Part shown: piece after piece, positions 48,250-60,186 of the stretch
Layout: each line of letters opens with the position of its first letter
Position numbering within the stretch: the first letter of the stretch is position 1
Source: Carposina sasakii
Taxonomy: Eukaryota > Arthropoda > Insecta > Lepidoptera > Carposinidae
Assembly: GCA_014607495.2 (NCBI GenBank)
Contig: CP053159.1
Span: forward strand, 1,867,501-1,931,500
Direction: 5' to 3'
DNA length: 64,000 nt
Translations under genes and position numbers: made by a program
The notes under the pieces: model-generated
Database searches by the model: none
What the model was told of the DNA's origin: nothing
Seen by the model: only the letters and a program-made list of their open reading frames with translations

Positions 48250-49617
48250 CTATACTAGTGGACGCCCGCGACTCATACAGAAAAAATAAAAAGTAATATG
48301 TTAAATACTATATGTTATCGCGGTTGTCGTAAAAAATTAATTCACGTACTAGTGCTTCCTCGGGGTCCCACATTATGCTCAAACTTCAAACATGTTTAAC
48401 CGTTTTCGTAAATTTTGTTAGTTTTAGTGTACTAATGAACATATATGCCCAATTTCAGCTTCATATGTATAGCATTTTCCCGTTTGTCCCCTTCCCGTGG
48501 GAATTTCGGGAAATCCGTTTTTAGTCTGCTTCATCTGTTTTTAACACCCGAATTTCGGGAAATCCGCAAAAACGACGCTTCATATGTATAGCGGTTTTCG
48601 TAAAAAATATAGAATTCCCGTTGGTCGCCTTCCCGTGGGAATATCGTGTATGTTCATCCAGGTCCAATATAAGTGAAAGAATTTTTGAAATCGGTCCAGT
48701 AGTTTTTGAGCCTATTCATTACAACCAAACAAACAAAGTTTTCCTCTTTATAATATTAGTGTAGATAATCATATTAATTTTAAATACTACCTACGTACTA
48801 ACATTAAAACTTCAAATAAAAAAATTTGTTAGTTTTATTACTATAATATGTTTTTTGCATTTGACAACGCTGCTTCATCTGTTTTTAACCCCCGACGCAA
48901 AAACGACGGGGTGTTATAAGTTTGACGAGTCTCTCTCTCTCTCTGTGTGTGTATGTAAATGTGTATGTGTCTATCTGTGGCATCGCAGCTCCCAAACGGA
49001 TGATCCGATTTTAATGCGGTTTTTTTTGTTTGAAAGGTATATCATTTATTTGGTTTATTGTGATGATACGTAACATAATAAATACTAAATAACTAATAAC
49101 CTACGAACTAAAATGATTTGCAATAGAAACTATACCTACGTAAAAAATATAATTAGAGCTTAATTAGCTTCATCTTAATTTATGTTTGTCCTACTTACCA
49201 TGCCTCTTCCATATTATTGAGCTTATATTATACTTGCAAGGTTGCAGTATTCCGTCGCGGATGCCAGTGATGCCAGGCCGTCAACAGTAGGTACCTACTG
49301 CTAATATGATGAAATAAAATGAAGTTGGATAAAATTAAACAAACAAAAGAATGTTGAAACAACTTAATTCACGCGACAATTTCAAAAGCCTTGGACTAGT
49401 GTGCCGGCCGTCAGTTAAACGTGCAGGAAAATTATCTTGAGAGTTTTAGATGTCAAGTCAATTGGTAGAAATTTAATCTCACACTGGGATATAATTTGCA
49501 CCGCATATTGAGTCCAGACCAGACCACTATTTTTTAGCGTTAATACAGCGAAGTCAGTCCACAGGAATTGTACTTTATGCAGTATTCGGGAAGTTGGGAT
49601 TTTATAAATTTTTCATT
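48250..49617. other. Intergenic region upstream of spondin-like gene A
   Basis: It contains a GACGCCCGCGAC repeat fragment (48250-48300), the TTCCCGTGGGAATTTCGGG array (48340-48760) and a repeat with ACCCCCGACGCAAAAACGAC followed by CT and GT microsatellites (48885-49040). The last 350 bp before the ATG are unique-looking, but no clear promoter motif was seen. Confidence 0.5.
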
Positions 49618-52600
49618 ATGAATATTTATTGTGTACTTTCCATTTGCTGCATTTTATTGGATTTTATTAGTTCGGTCCTCAGTTTTCGATGTGATAGAAG
49701 GCCATATGGGTCGACTACGCAGGCTTCTGTATCCGATGGTCGTTATAACTTAAAAATTCTAGATGCTGAAGATAAATATATACCCGAACAGCTTTACACT
49801 GGTAAGAACTATAGATATTATCGTTGCATTATGGTCAATAAAATTATCTAGTTGTTCTTTATTTTTGTATATCATAAAGCATTGCATTAGGTTATAAACT
49901 TATAAATGAATAAGTTATGTATCCGCGTCCTACCCTACTTCATTATGGTGTTGAATATTTTAGTACAAATAACTCAAACGGATGATACATCTCAATTCAT
50001 GGCATTTATGATATCAGCTGAAGGTGACTTGAAACCAGACCCCGAAAAGCCAAGAAGAATGATGCTACTATCACCAGGAGTTATAAGACCAAAAGATGCT
50101 TCTGTAAAATTTAGTGAACGTTGTTTATATTCCGTAGAACAAACCGCTAGTTATCCAAGGTCTTCTGTTGAGGTTTGTTCTAATCTAATGCTTGTATTAT
50201 TTTGCGTTGATCTTATTTTGAGCAAGGATTATTGTGGTTAAATAATTCAAATCTATTTATAAATAGGTTTACTGGCTAGCGCCGCCATCAGGTAATGGAT
50301 GCGTCACACTACGAGCTATGGTTGAAGAGAGTAAAGATATTTGGTTTGAAGATGGATCACCTTTATCACTCAAAGTATGTGAGGATATGAGCCAACCTGA
50401 TGATGTTTCTCCGAAGTTAAACTTGGAATGTAGTATCTGTGATGAAGCCAAGTATGAGGTAGGTTATAGCTATGAAATTTTATGTCGAGTGACTCAAAAA
50501 TTCTAGAAGCTATTTATTTTAATAGAACATCTTAAAACCATGCTCCCATTTCCTTAGGTATCGTTTACAGGTATCTGGTCAAGAAACACACATCCACCTC
50601 TATATCCAGAAAATGATTGGGTGCCAAAGTTCAGTGATTTAATTGGGGTATCCCACATGGCTGATTTCATCATGTGGGCTCCTGGATCATTAGCTACAGA
50701 GGGCTTTAAAGACTTCGCTGAATTTTCAAATTCTAGCAAACTTGAAGTTGAATTAAAAGAGAAGGTTCGTTTATAACTGGTTTCTTTTATCTATTATGAA
50801 TACTTGGCAGATGTTAATAATTATTTATGTTTTCATATGCAGATAGGTGATGGCGTTCGGACAATTATAAAAGGAAAAGGTCATGGGTATCGCAAAATGG
50901 CCTACACAACATATGCATTCTTCAGAGCAGATAGTACAAATCATCTTGTAACTGCAGCGATATCATTGCATCCATCGCCGGATTGGTTTCTTGGCGTTAA
51001 TAGATTCGAATTATGCCAATCAGATAACACGTGGCTAAAAGAGAGAGAATTAAAACTATATCCCTGGGATGCTGGCACTGACAGTGGGGTGTCTTATGAA
51101 GTAAATAAAGCTATTTTCTAGATATATTTTACTATATTGGGGCTTGTAGTAGGGCTAATATATTTTTTTTGTAGTCTCCAAATATGAAGACCGTCCCACA
51201 GGATGATATAACCCGTGTTGAGATGAGTACCTATGATAAAAATTCTCCATTCTACGAAGTAAATATGAAAGACCTGCATCCGTTTGGAAAATTAAATATC
51301 AAATTAATAAGGACATACCACAGAGATTGTGAAGAGGAAACAGGTAGAGAAATTATTTCGAATTCGTGATTCCAAAATAGTACTTATTTTATTGATAGTC
51401 TTCTTCTGGGTACATGCCTATCTTTAAAAACAATATCTTTTACCAAAGCTTTTAAGCTTGGGTTGTTTTACATTATTCGCTCAAAAGAAAAAGAAGTCAC
51501 GAAGCACCTATCTATAATAAACAAGCATCCTTATAAAAGACTAGTCCACGGACTAAAGACTAGACGGAGTCGCGAGCATCCACTAATAATATATATCTAT
51601 TTATAGACGTAGATGAAGAAACTGTTGTAAAAGAGGAAGGTGATGAAAATGAGCCGGTACCAAATGAATCTGAACCAGATGAGCCATCCAGGTACCAAAA
51701 CGCAGAACACGAAGGGGGGTGAGGCGTAGTTTTTAGTCTCTCCATCCATATTTATTTATTTATTTATTTATTTCTCACAACTACACATACATTCCATGCA
51801 ACTTAAACTATTCTCATAACGCAAATATTGACAAGAAAAGTAAAAGAAGACAAAATAATAATTTTACAAATGAGGACAAAGTTCAATATAACAACATATA
51901 AATAAATAATTAAATATAAATTATTATTTTAAATATAATATATTTTTCTCATATTTGACAAGTTAGTTTTTGCATGTACGTAGGTAAAATAATCATCCAT
52001 ATTATATTTTATAATATGTTTGTAGGTATACATAATTTATAATATAAGAATTATTTTGGACAGTGATAAACCTTTAGAAGTAGATCCAGATTCGCCAACA
52101 GACTGTCCTATGACAGAGTGGCAAGAATGGAGTAATTGCGATGGAGATTGTGAAAATGGCGTTTTAAAAGGTTACCAGTATAGACAAAGATATCATTTAG
52201 TGGATAATATAGCTGTCGATAAATATGATCCAGCCGTAAGTAAAATTTAAGTTGTTAAATTTATATGAACTGTTATTTTACTGAATTTGTATTTAATATA
52301 AAAATTTTAAAAACCCAGAATGGCTATAATATAGATAAATATAGATAAGTATTATAATGTAATAAAATATGCGTTTATGTATTTTAGACGAGAAATATTC
52401 CGAAGAAAGAGGTATCCGAATACTGCAGGAGCAAATACGAAGATTATGAAACAGTTGCATGTGAAGAAGACTGCAGTAAGTCTAATGAAGAAGTAGAAGG
52501 TATGGTATTTCGAAAATAAACTATTAACTAAATTTATATAACTAATTAACTGAATTGATATAAGCCATGCGTTTCCTTTAATTTTTCAAAAATATACCTA

Positions 52601-52794
52601 CTTAGGTATTAATGCTGCATGTATTGGGATAGTATTATTATAGTAGAATAAGCGAATGTGTCGCGAAGATGTGAATAATAATTTATCAAGCATAAAATTA
52701 AAATTGGTTTTATTTTTCAGTTCAAAGAAGAGTTATGACTCCTATAGCTCCGGGCAATGAATGGACTGCTAAGAAAAGAGATCTAAAATCATAA
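49618..52794 (+). CDS. Spondin-like secreted protein A (Reeler, Spondin_N, one TSP1), ten exons
   Basis: Exons: 49618-49801, 49964-50172, 50267-50458, 50558-50764, 50843-51100, 51175-51343, 51607-51691, 52064-52235, 52388-52499, 52721-52794; 553 residues, all phases consistent. Spondins are extracellular-matrix proteins; in flies fat-spondin is the nearest named relative. A signal peptide (MNIYCVLSICCILLDFISSV) precedes a Reeler domain (about 23-165, with FMAFMISAEGD). A Spondin_N domain (about 194-400) carries SFTGIWSRNTHP, SPDWFLGVNRFELC, YPWDAGTDSGVSYESPN and DITRVE. An acidic linker leads to one TSP1-like repeat (about 450-520, CPMTEWQEWSNCDGDC). F-spondins usually have more TSP1 repeats and flies add a Kunitz domain; neither occurs here. 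AATAAA lies at 53014. Confidence 0.9.
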
Positions 52795-53013
52795 CTTTCC
52801 AGATCTATCATCAGATGTTATCATCATCTATTTTTTGCATAAGTATATTTAAAAATATAACATTATAGATATAAGAGCCATATAAATTATAATATAACCT
52901 ATTTATAAACAAAAGCTTGTTGATTTCGAGAACCTAAATGTGACACACTTTAGTCAGACGATTTAATCAGCGAGACAGTTAATTTAAATGGTAACAATTA
53001 ACATTAATTTACT

Positions 53014-53019
53014 AATAAA
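53014..53019 (+). terminator. Poly(A) signal of spondin-like gene A
   Basis: A canonical AATAAA lies 220 nt after the stop codon and about 94 nt before the start codon of gene B. Confidence 0.55.
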
Positions 53020-53112
53020 ACGCCAGTATGTAACGGACACTTAGAAATTTAACAGTACAGTGCTTCCAGTTGGCGATAATAAACAATTTTACTTTCAAAA
53101 GGTGATGTTAAA

Positions 53113-56100
53113 ATGACATCGATGATAGGTAAGTGTGCCTAATATTTTTAACAAATGAAATTCCGTACCTAAACCTAAGAAGAGAACATTCAGATACAGG
53201 CAAAATCAGTTGCCTCAACTGCCTGCCTGTTTACATATATAATAATAATAAACTATGATACATTTAAACATGGCTAGTATTTAGAAAGAAAATATCAATT
53301 GTGTACCTTTTCTGCTATCCTAATATTGACTAATTTATAAATTACAGATTTTTGTTTTGTATTGGTCGTAATAATTTTCTTTCAACTAGTGTTGAGTAGT
53401 GACGACACTTGCGATCGTAGACCTTTAGGTGCGAAGACCGCGCCATTGCCACCAGATGATCGATTTTTGATTGATATTAGTACCGAAATAGAAGGTTTTT
53501 ATATACCACAATATAACTATACAGGTAATAATGGTGTAAATCAAATATTTTACGCCTATGAAATTCAAATATTATGTATTTATAATTATAAATATTTTAG
53601 TTCGCCTATATTCAAGAGATAATCAGTCCACGTTTATTGCTTTTACAATATCTCTGAGAGAAGATACTAAATACAATGATAAAAATCCCCGGAAACCATT
53701 ACATTTGAATGCGGGTTTTTTAAGAAGTTTATCTTCTGCGAATAGTAGAGAAGGTAGTTGCGAAAATTCTTTGATGCAAGCTGACATTACACCCAAAACT
53801 AGTGTTGAGGTGAGTAGGTACAGTAAGTGTGGTAGATGTTGTTGTGCCACCACGTTGGTAATGTTGGTATAACTTCGGGTTAAGTGTTGATGCGAAGACT
53901 GGCTGTCTGTTTATTTTATGTTTCAGGTTCTATGGATAGCCCCAGGAAAAGAAAACAAATGCGTCACAGTATACGCTTTGCTGGCAGTTAAACCGGATGT
54001 ATGGTATAGTTTCGAAGGTCCCCTCTCAAAACGAGTATGTGAAGATACACGGAAAATGGATGACATGCCACCACCGGAAAATGATAATTGCAAAGCGTGT
54101 GAAGATGCAAGATATCAGGTTATTCCGATATCAAATTAGTGTTCCTACTAGTATACTCATTTATATTGGAAAACTAGTGGACGTCCGCGACTCCGTCCGC
54201 GTGGACTGCGGAAAAAATAAAATGTCGATATTATCCGGGGTGAAAATATTTTCTCGGGATAAAAAGTCTATATGTTAAGTGGGACCTGTCACAAACATAT
54301 TCCTGAAAACTGCATCGAAATCGGTTCATCCGTTTCTGAGATTAGCGTGCACAAACATCGATCCGTTACAATTTTATTATATGCATAGATAGACGATCTC
54401 TTTATAATACAAGTTAAAACTTTTAAAACACTTTATTTTTGTTTTAGTTTACTTTTGAAGGGATGTGGTCTTATAATACTCATCCTTTCATGTTTCCAAC
54501 ATCGCAAGCATTAGCTCGGTTTAGCGATGTAGTCGGCGCAGCTCATAGTAAAAACTTTGTTCTTTACAAATACAATGCTGAAGCAAGTCAAGGTATGAAA
54601 ATGCTGGCTGAGCAAGGAAATACTACACAGTTAGAACTTGAAATATTAGCTCAAGTAAGCAAAAGTTTATTTACAACATAGACCAAAAATATTGTTTGCT
54701 AAAATTGTAGTTTAATTCAAGTGGTTTTTTTACAATTAGATAGGCAAACATTTGACCGCCATTGTGCCTGATGTTAAGCAAGATGCGGCCTAAGGTGGTA
54801 CATGTTTGCCGAGAAAGTGCCTATTCTAGCTTTGAAGAGACCAATTTTGTAGTGTTCGGTAAATACATCGGCAGGAAGTGCACTCCACTCCTTAGCCGTT
54901 CGCATTACAAACGAGTTAGCATAACGTTTGGTGCGGATGGGTGGGATATCACAACATGGTTCCTGTTGTTTTGTTATTTGTAATACCATAAAATATAAAT
55001 TATGAATTATTAATATATTATTAAGAAATGAAAAAAATTTCACCCGAGTGAGTTTCCTAGAATGAAGTGAAAAGTACAATTTATTTTCTAGCTAGATCAA
55101 AATGTCCGGACTATAATAAAAGCACACGGTCAGCCTAATCCTAATATGACTACCACCTCAATGTTCCGGGTCAGTCAAGAGCATCACCTGGTATCTTTAG
55201 TGTGTGCTATACTACCTTCTCCAGATTGGTTTCTCGGCGTTTCCAATTTGGAATTATGTGATGTTAATACTGGACAATGGGCTAAAAACATCACTTTGAA
55301 CCTATATCCTATGGATGCTGGAACTGACAAGGGATTAACTTTTGAGGTACCTAACTAAATACTTTTTTAATTCTAATGGATTACCTACATTATAGTTCAC
55401 AGTCAACTTGTGCAATAAGTATACCTATATTGTTCATTGCTATTCTGAATATTGAAGATTATCAAAGTTTAAGAGTGTCCCTTAGACGTATTAGTCATAC
55501 GTGCCAATTGAGACTTGCTTAAGAAATAAAGAAAACCTAATACGTAGGCAGTGTGCCCTACTGTAAAATATTTTACAGGCCGCCAATGATGATACATCTC
55601 CACCACAACCTATAAGCTTAGCAGTTGTTAGAAGTTCACAGCAGGATGTGAAAGTAGATAAAGAAGAAGTGAAACCGTTTGCAAGAATTAAATTGGATCT
55701 TGTACGTACTTATAGTAACCCTGAGTGTTCAACAAATGAGGTGGAAGTGACGAAACTACATGGTATGACTAAGTTACATACATACCTATATTAAGTTCAA
55801 AACTATCATAATTGCCTTACTTTGGCCTATTATATTTTTTAATATGGTGTATAAATATAACGTAAGAAAACTACTGAACTAAAAAAATATCATTTTCTCA
55901 CAGTTGATGGAGACGGTTATTATGAACCTACTACATCTGCACCTGTGTATGTAAGGTAAGCATTGTAAATCGGTAAATATTAGGTAGGAAATATTAGGGT
56001 AGATCGTATCAAATATACCTATTTAAATATCTTTCAGCGAAGAATCTCCAGCCCCAGATCCATCTTCTCCAGAAAACTGTCTGATGACTGCATGGGAGGA

Positions 56101-56798
56101 TTGGTTTCCTTGCGAAGGTGGAATGACGATGAGACTTCGGTATCATCTAGTAGATGGAGTTGCTGTCGGAAAGTATATTGCCAATGTAAGAATATAGCAT
56201 ATAATATTCATGGTAGGTAGGTATGAATGCAATTATTTGGGGGAGGCCTATGTTCAGCAGTGGACTACTCGTAGCTAAAAAATATAAATGAATATGACGA
56301 ATGATTAACTTGATTGGCAATAAATAAAAAGTATATTATTATGTCAGGGGCTTCCCTTTCTACTCCAGTGTTGTGTCAACTCGTTTATTGGTTTAGTTCG
56401 ATCCCACTATCTTTTATTTACTTACATATCTCATGCATGACGTACTAATTTCCACAGGCTCCTGAGACTGAAGACAAAGAAATACCCCCTGAGTGTGAAG
56501 TGCTTGCAACAAATGAATTTAAGGAATGTGAAGAAGAAACCGAAGGTAACTTATTTCGTTTTGTTGTTTTAAGGTAGGGACAAATATTCCATACATTTTG
56601 CTGTCAATTGTCATCTGACACAATGTTTTATGAGTATTTTAATTTAGACGCAGTTCTGTAAAAACATTCAATGTATGGTATGTAAATAGGTGCCTATCTA
56701 TTTAGAAATTTAAGTTTTAAATGTTGTGATAGTAAAATATCTTATAATAATATCACTGATCAATTTCAGATGAAGTAAGGAGTGAACTTCTTAGATGA
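53113..56798 (+). CDS. Spondin-like secreted protein B, tandem paralogue, eleven exons
   Basis: Exons: 53113-53128, 53348-53524, 53601-53809, 53927-54118, 54448-54654, 55092-55346, 55579-55762, 55904-55955, 56038-56185, 56458-56545, 56770-56798; 518 residues with consistent phases. Four internal exon lengths and phases mirror gene A (209, 192, 207, then 255 against 258 nt), so the pair arose by tandem duplication. The signal peptide (MTSMI-DFCFVLVVIIFFQL) is split by an extra intron. Reeler (TFIAFTISLRED), then Spondin_N with FTFEGMWSYNTHP, SPDWFLGVSNLELC and YPMDAGTDKGLTFE. The segment after it has lost the SPN and ITR motifs kept in A. The TSP1-like part (CLMTAWEDWFPCEGG) lacks the second cysteine. 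A LINE fragment sits in intron 5. AATAAA lies at 56875. Confidence 0.88.
53180..53250 (+). mobile_element. LINE 3' tail (CR1-like) in intron 1 of spondin-like gene B
   Basis: AACATTCAGATACAGGCAAA, TCAGTTGCCTCAACTGCC and the TATATAATAATAATAA tail match the ends at 28290-28700 and 34680-34845. Confidence 0.6.
54170..54390 (+). repeat. GGGATAAAAAGT family copy in intron 4 of spondin-like gene B
   Basis: It begins ACTAGTGGACGTCCGCGACTC and runs through GACCTGTCACAAACATATTC and GCATCGAAATCGGTTCATCC, the order seen in the other copies. Confidence 0.7.
54728..54970 (-). mobile_element. LINE reverse-transcriptase C-terminus in intron 5 of spondin-like gene B
   Basis: The minus-strand frame reads IPPIRTKRYANSFVMRTAKE then WSALPADVF and YKIGLFKARIGTF. 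It is the Jockey-type terminal pattern R..SF..RT...WN.LP..VF....FK. It is a 5'-truncated copy in antisense to the host gene. Confidence 0.7.
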
Positions 56799-56874
56799 AC
56801 ATGAAGATTAATCATACAGTTTATACCTACATGTAAAGTGGCGTCAATTTATAAACCTATTAAATTAATAATAT

Positions 56875-56880
56875 AATAAA
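56875..56880 (+). terminator. Poly(A) signal of spondin-like gene B
   Basis: AATAAA lies 77 nt after the stop codon of gene B, at the end of the unique sequence and before repeats begin. Confidence 0.6.
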
Positions 56881-59400
56881 GCTTGTCTTATTCCAAATAA
56901 GAAAGTAATTAACTCTTAGCTTCATTATCACTTCTCTCATAATACAAAACCAAAACAAACAAATTATCTATTCTACATTTAGGCACATAAAAAATGCCTA
57001 AGAACTAGATTCACATCTGCATCACAAGTAAACAAAATATAACTTATCTACCAGAAAACATTACTTTACGGACACATTCAAGCCATTTGCAATTAAATTT
57101 TGATTTTCACAAAAAAATTACAACGTTCCCTTCCAGCTTTCCGCCGAATCCTAGATACATAATTTGTGATTGTATGTAACCACTGTGCAAGCACCATACA
57201 TTGCTGCGTACGTATTTAATTAATAACAAGAATAAAAATACTTCGTGGCTAAATATTTGTAGGTATTATACCTATGTCTTTGATATAGATGAATCACAGA
57301 TGAATATACAATTTTTGTCCTATTCAAGATATTGAAACAAACCATAGCAACAAACGTTTACATATGTATATTGTACCGATTGTACCGCAACTATGTGTAG
57401 AACACATAAAATAAGAACATTTTATGTTTCTGAACGAAATGCAATTTATCAAGAAAAATAATCTTGCATTTCGCTGTTTTTATGCTATTTCTCTTTCACT
57501 CACTTCCTCATTTATTGCAAAGAGATTCGGCGGGAAAAGCTGGAAGGGTGCAGATGTAATTTTCTTGTGACAATCAAAAATTATTTGTAAATGGCTTGTA
57601 TGTGTCCGTAAAGTGATGTTTTCTGGTAGATAAGTTATATTTTGATTACTTGTGATGTGAATCTAGTGCGTGTGCATGGTTTTATACGCAGGTAAGCTGA
57701 GTAAAACTTTAGCCGGAATACGATCTCTTCATGGGCCCGTGTAAGTTTTTTCTGCAATTATTTTTCATTTTGACTAACTTTACACTTGTTCTTGAGGATT
57801 TTCTAGACGTTTCCATTCATCATCATCATTATCATCCATCATAAATTCAGAAATCATTTACTAAAGACAATGGCTGTATGGGCTTAGTTCCCCTTGCCTT
57901 TCCTTCGGGATGAACTAAACAAAAAAAAATGGAGGGCGGGAAAAGCTGGAAGGGAGCGAGTGTAATTTTCTTGTGAAAATCAAAATTTATTTGTAAATGG
58001 CTTGCATGTGACCGTAAAGTGATGTTTTCTGGTAGATAACTTATATTTTGTTCACTTGTGATGTGAATCTAGTGCGTGTGCATGGTTTCATAATGCAGGT
58101 AGGCTAAGTAAAACTTTAGTCGGAATACGATCTCTTCATGGGCTCATGTAAGTTGTTTCTGCAATTCTTTTTGTTCTTTACTAATTTTACACCCATTTTT
58201 GAGGATTTTCCCGACGTTTTCATTCATCATCATCAATATCATCCATCATAAATCGAGAAATCATTTACTAAAGACAATGGCTGTATGGGCTTAGTTCCCT
58301 TCGGCCTTTCCTTCGGGATAAACTAAACAAAAAAATAATTATATTGCAAATAGCGATGGGCAACCGTACGATATTTTCAAATATATCGATACGATGCATC
58401 GATATTTTTTGCCCAATTTGCAATTATTTATAAAATTGCCAAATTATCGCGTAATGCAGACATGACGTTTAACATAAATGCGAATTCATGAGCTACGCTT
58501 AGTTTACGTGACAAACAACAAAATAACGTTCGTACACACTCTAATAGTACATAAAGAGGCACTTCATTTGTCCCGGACATGACGTCAAAATGTAAGAGTG
58601 CCTCGAAATTTTTTGTTACTTCAATTTTCTTGTCGCGGTCGAGCTTGAACGGTCGATCGCAGATCGAACGTCACGGTCGTCGCGTCTGACCATTTTGAGC
58701 GAGAGAGAAAATATATTGTCTTCCATGTGAGGCGACGCGCCATGACACAAAGCACGTCGCGTCTGACATTTGAGGCGTCAGGAGGCGCGCATATTTCGTA
58801 CGATATAACTTCAAATGTTCGTCATAGGTACGCCTCGCCTCCTCTGTACTCTTACAAACTCTTTTTCAAGTTGTTCTCTACAAACTAAAATGTTAGAGTG
58901 GCCCAACCCGAAACCAAAAAAATTTTTTTTTTAGTTTATCGGAAAGGCACGGGGAACTAGTTCCTTCCATCTAATCCGTCTTCGTTTAGTAAAATGGATT
59001 TCGATAGTTTATGATTGACAATGATGATAATGGATGGAAGAAATATAGTCAAATATGATAATCTCGCAATACTTACATGGGCCCATTTTGTCTAATTTTA
59101 CTGTATTCATGCAACGCACTAGAATTTACATAATCAAAATATAACCTATCTACCAGAAAACATCAACTTTACGGAGCCATTTTAATTTTTGTATTTTGAA
59201 AATTACACCTATTCCCTTCCAGCTTTTCCCGCCGAATCCCAAACCAACAAGCAATTCATTGTCATAGACGCAAGTCATAGAGTGTACCCATGTTTGTGTT
59301 TGAAGCAAAGAAACTCCCATACAACTGCATATTTCTAAATTTAAGAAATCGGATTGGTCAAAAACATGATGTGACGAGCGACGCTCAGCGCAGAACTTTT
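56881..59400. other. Repeat-rich intergenic region between the spondin pair and the CEBPZOS cluster
   Basis: It contains ~380-bp repeat copies (partial at 56990-57152; 57526-57922 and 57940-58327 inverted; 58925-59240). A CpG-rich stretch with repeated GTCGCG and GCGTC words lies at about 58600-58850. TATCGATA words lie near 58384. No gene is supported. Confidence 0.5.
57526..58327 (+). repeat. Inverted tandem copies of the ~380-bp repeat (right of the spondin genes)
   Basis: Two adjacent copies start GGCGGGAAAAGCTGGAAGGG and end CCTTTCCTTCGGGATAAACT or a close variant, opposite in orientation to the left array at 46974-48065. Copies in the original orientation lie on either side at 56990-57152 and 58925-59240. 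Confidence 0.7.
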
Positions 59401-59515
59401 AAAGTTCGTAATATATCGATTTTGATATCTGAAAATAAATATCGAAATTTGATATATTCGCAGGAAAAAATATCGCTATACGATATTTTTCGTGAAAAAA
59501 TACGATGTTTTGATA

Positions 59516-59523
59516 TATCGATA
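59516..59523. promoter_or_regulatory. Possible DRE (TATCGATA) upstream of the CEBPZOS-UQCC3-TBCC cluster
   Basis: The palindrome TATCGATA, the DREF-binding element of many insect housekeeping promoters, ends 139 nt before the CEBPZOS-like ATG. Further near-copies lie at 59408-59415, and a full one at 58384-58391. The surrounding DNA is full of ATATCG words, so chance or repeat origin is possible. Confidence 0.35.
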
Positions 59524-59662
59524 TTATTCTAGGTTGCCAACACTGATTACGGAGCCAAAATTTTCTCTGTGATTTTCTCGTACGTACGGTCATGCAAAAT
59601 TCCATTTTGGAGTTTAGTTGTGAAAATACAAGTAGTTCTGCAGTTGTTTATTCGCATTTATT

Positions 59663-60170
59663 ATGCTGACTAAACATCCAAAGCCAGCGTACAAGCGGAT
59701 AATAAATTTATCTCTGAAAGGAATATTTCTTGCGGAGGCGGCTGCCTTTGCTGTTTCTTTCGGAGTGTGGTACAGATTGAACACCAACCGAGGTACGTTA
59801 GCTATACATGTTCTATCCATTAAATAATCATTTTTGTAAACAAGTTCAGTTCAATCACACTATCACATTATCTTGTATTCTTTATTGTACACACAAACAT
59901 AAGACAATATAGTGACTTAACATAGTTACTCAGAAAGTGTGCAAAGGCGAGCTTATCTCTAAGAGATTATCTATAAAAAAAGTTACATTATTCACATGGC
60001 ACTTGGAATATTGTAACAGTAATTATAAATATTTTCCAGAGTTCCGATTGTATATGCTAAAGAACCATAACTGGGTATTGGAAAGCTACTACGGATTGGG
60101 GGAGAAAATAGTGGGACAAACAACTCGTGAACACGACTTGCAGGTCTGGACTAACGAGGGAAGACTTTGA
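59663..60170 (+). CDS. CEBPZOS: CEBPZOS-like small mitochondrial membrane protein, two exons
   Basis: Exons 59663-59792 and 60040-60170 (GT-AG, phase 1) give 86 residues; human CEBPZOS has 80. CEBPZOS is a single-pass mitochondrial micropeptide of poorly known role. The match is ordered: a basic N-terminus (KHPKPAYKR), a helix LKGIFLAEAAAFAVSFGVWY aligning with the family KGVLVAELVGVFGAYF, then FRLYMLKNHNWVLESYYGLG aligning with FRQTMSKKYPFILEVYYKS, and a C-terminal REHDLQVW aligning with RELDQKTW. The stop is only 16 nt before the next start, within what reads as one exon, so this is probably the first cistron of a shared transcript. Confidence 0.82.
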
Positions 60171-60186
60171 TTGTTAATCCGGTGAG

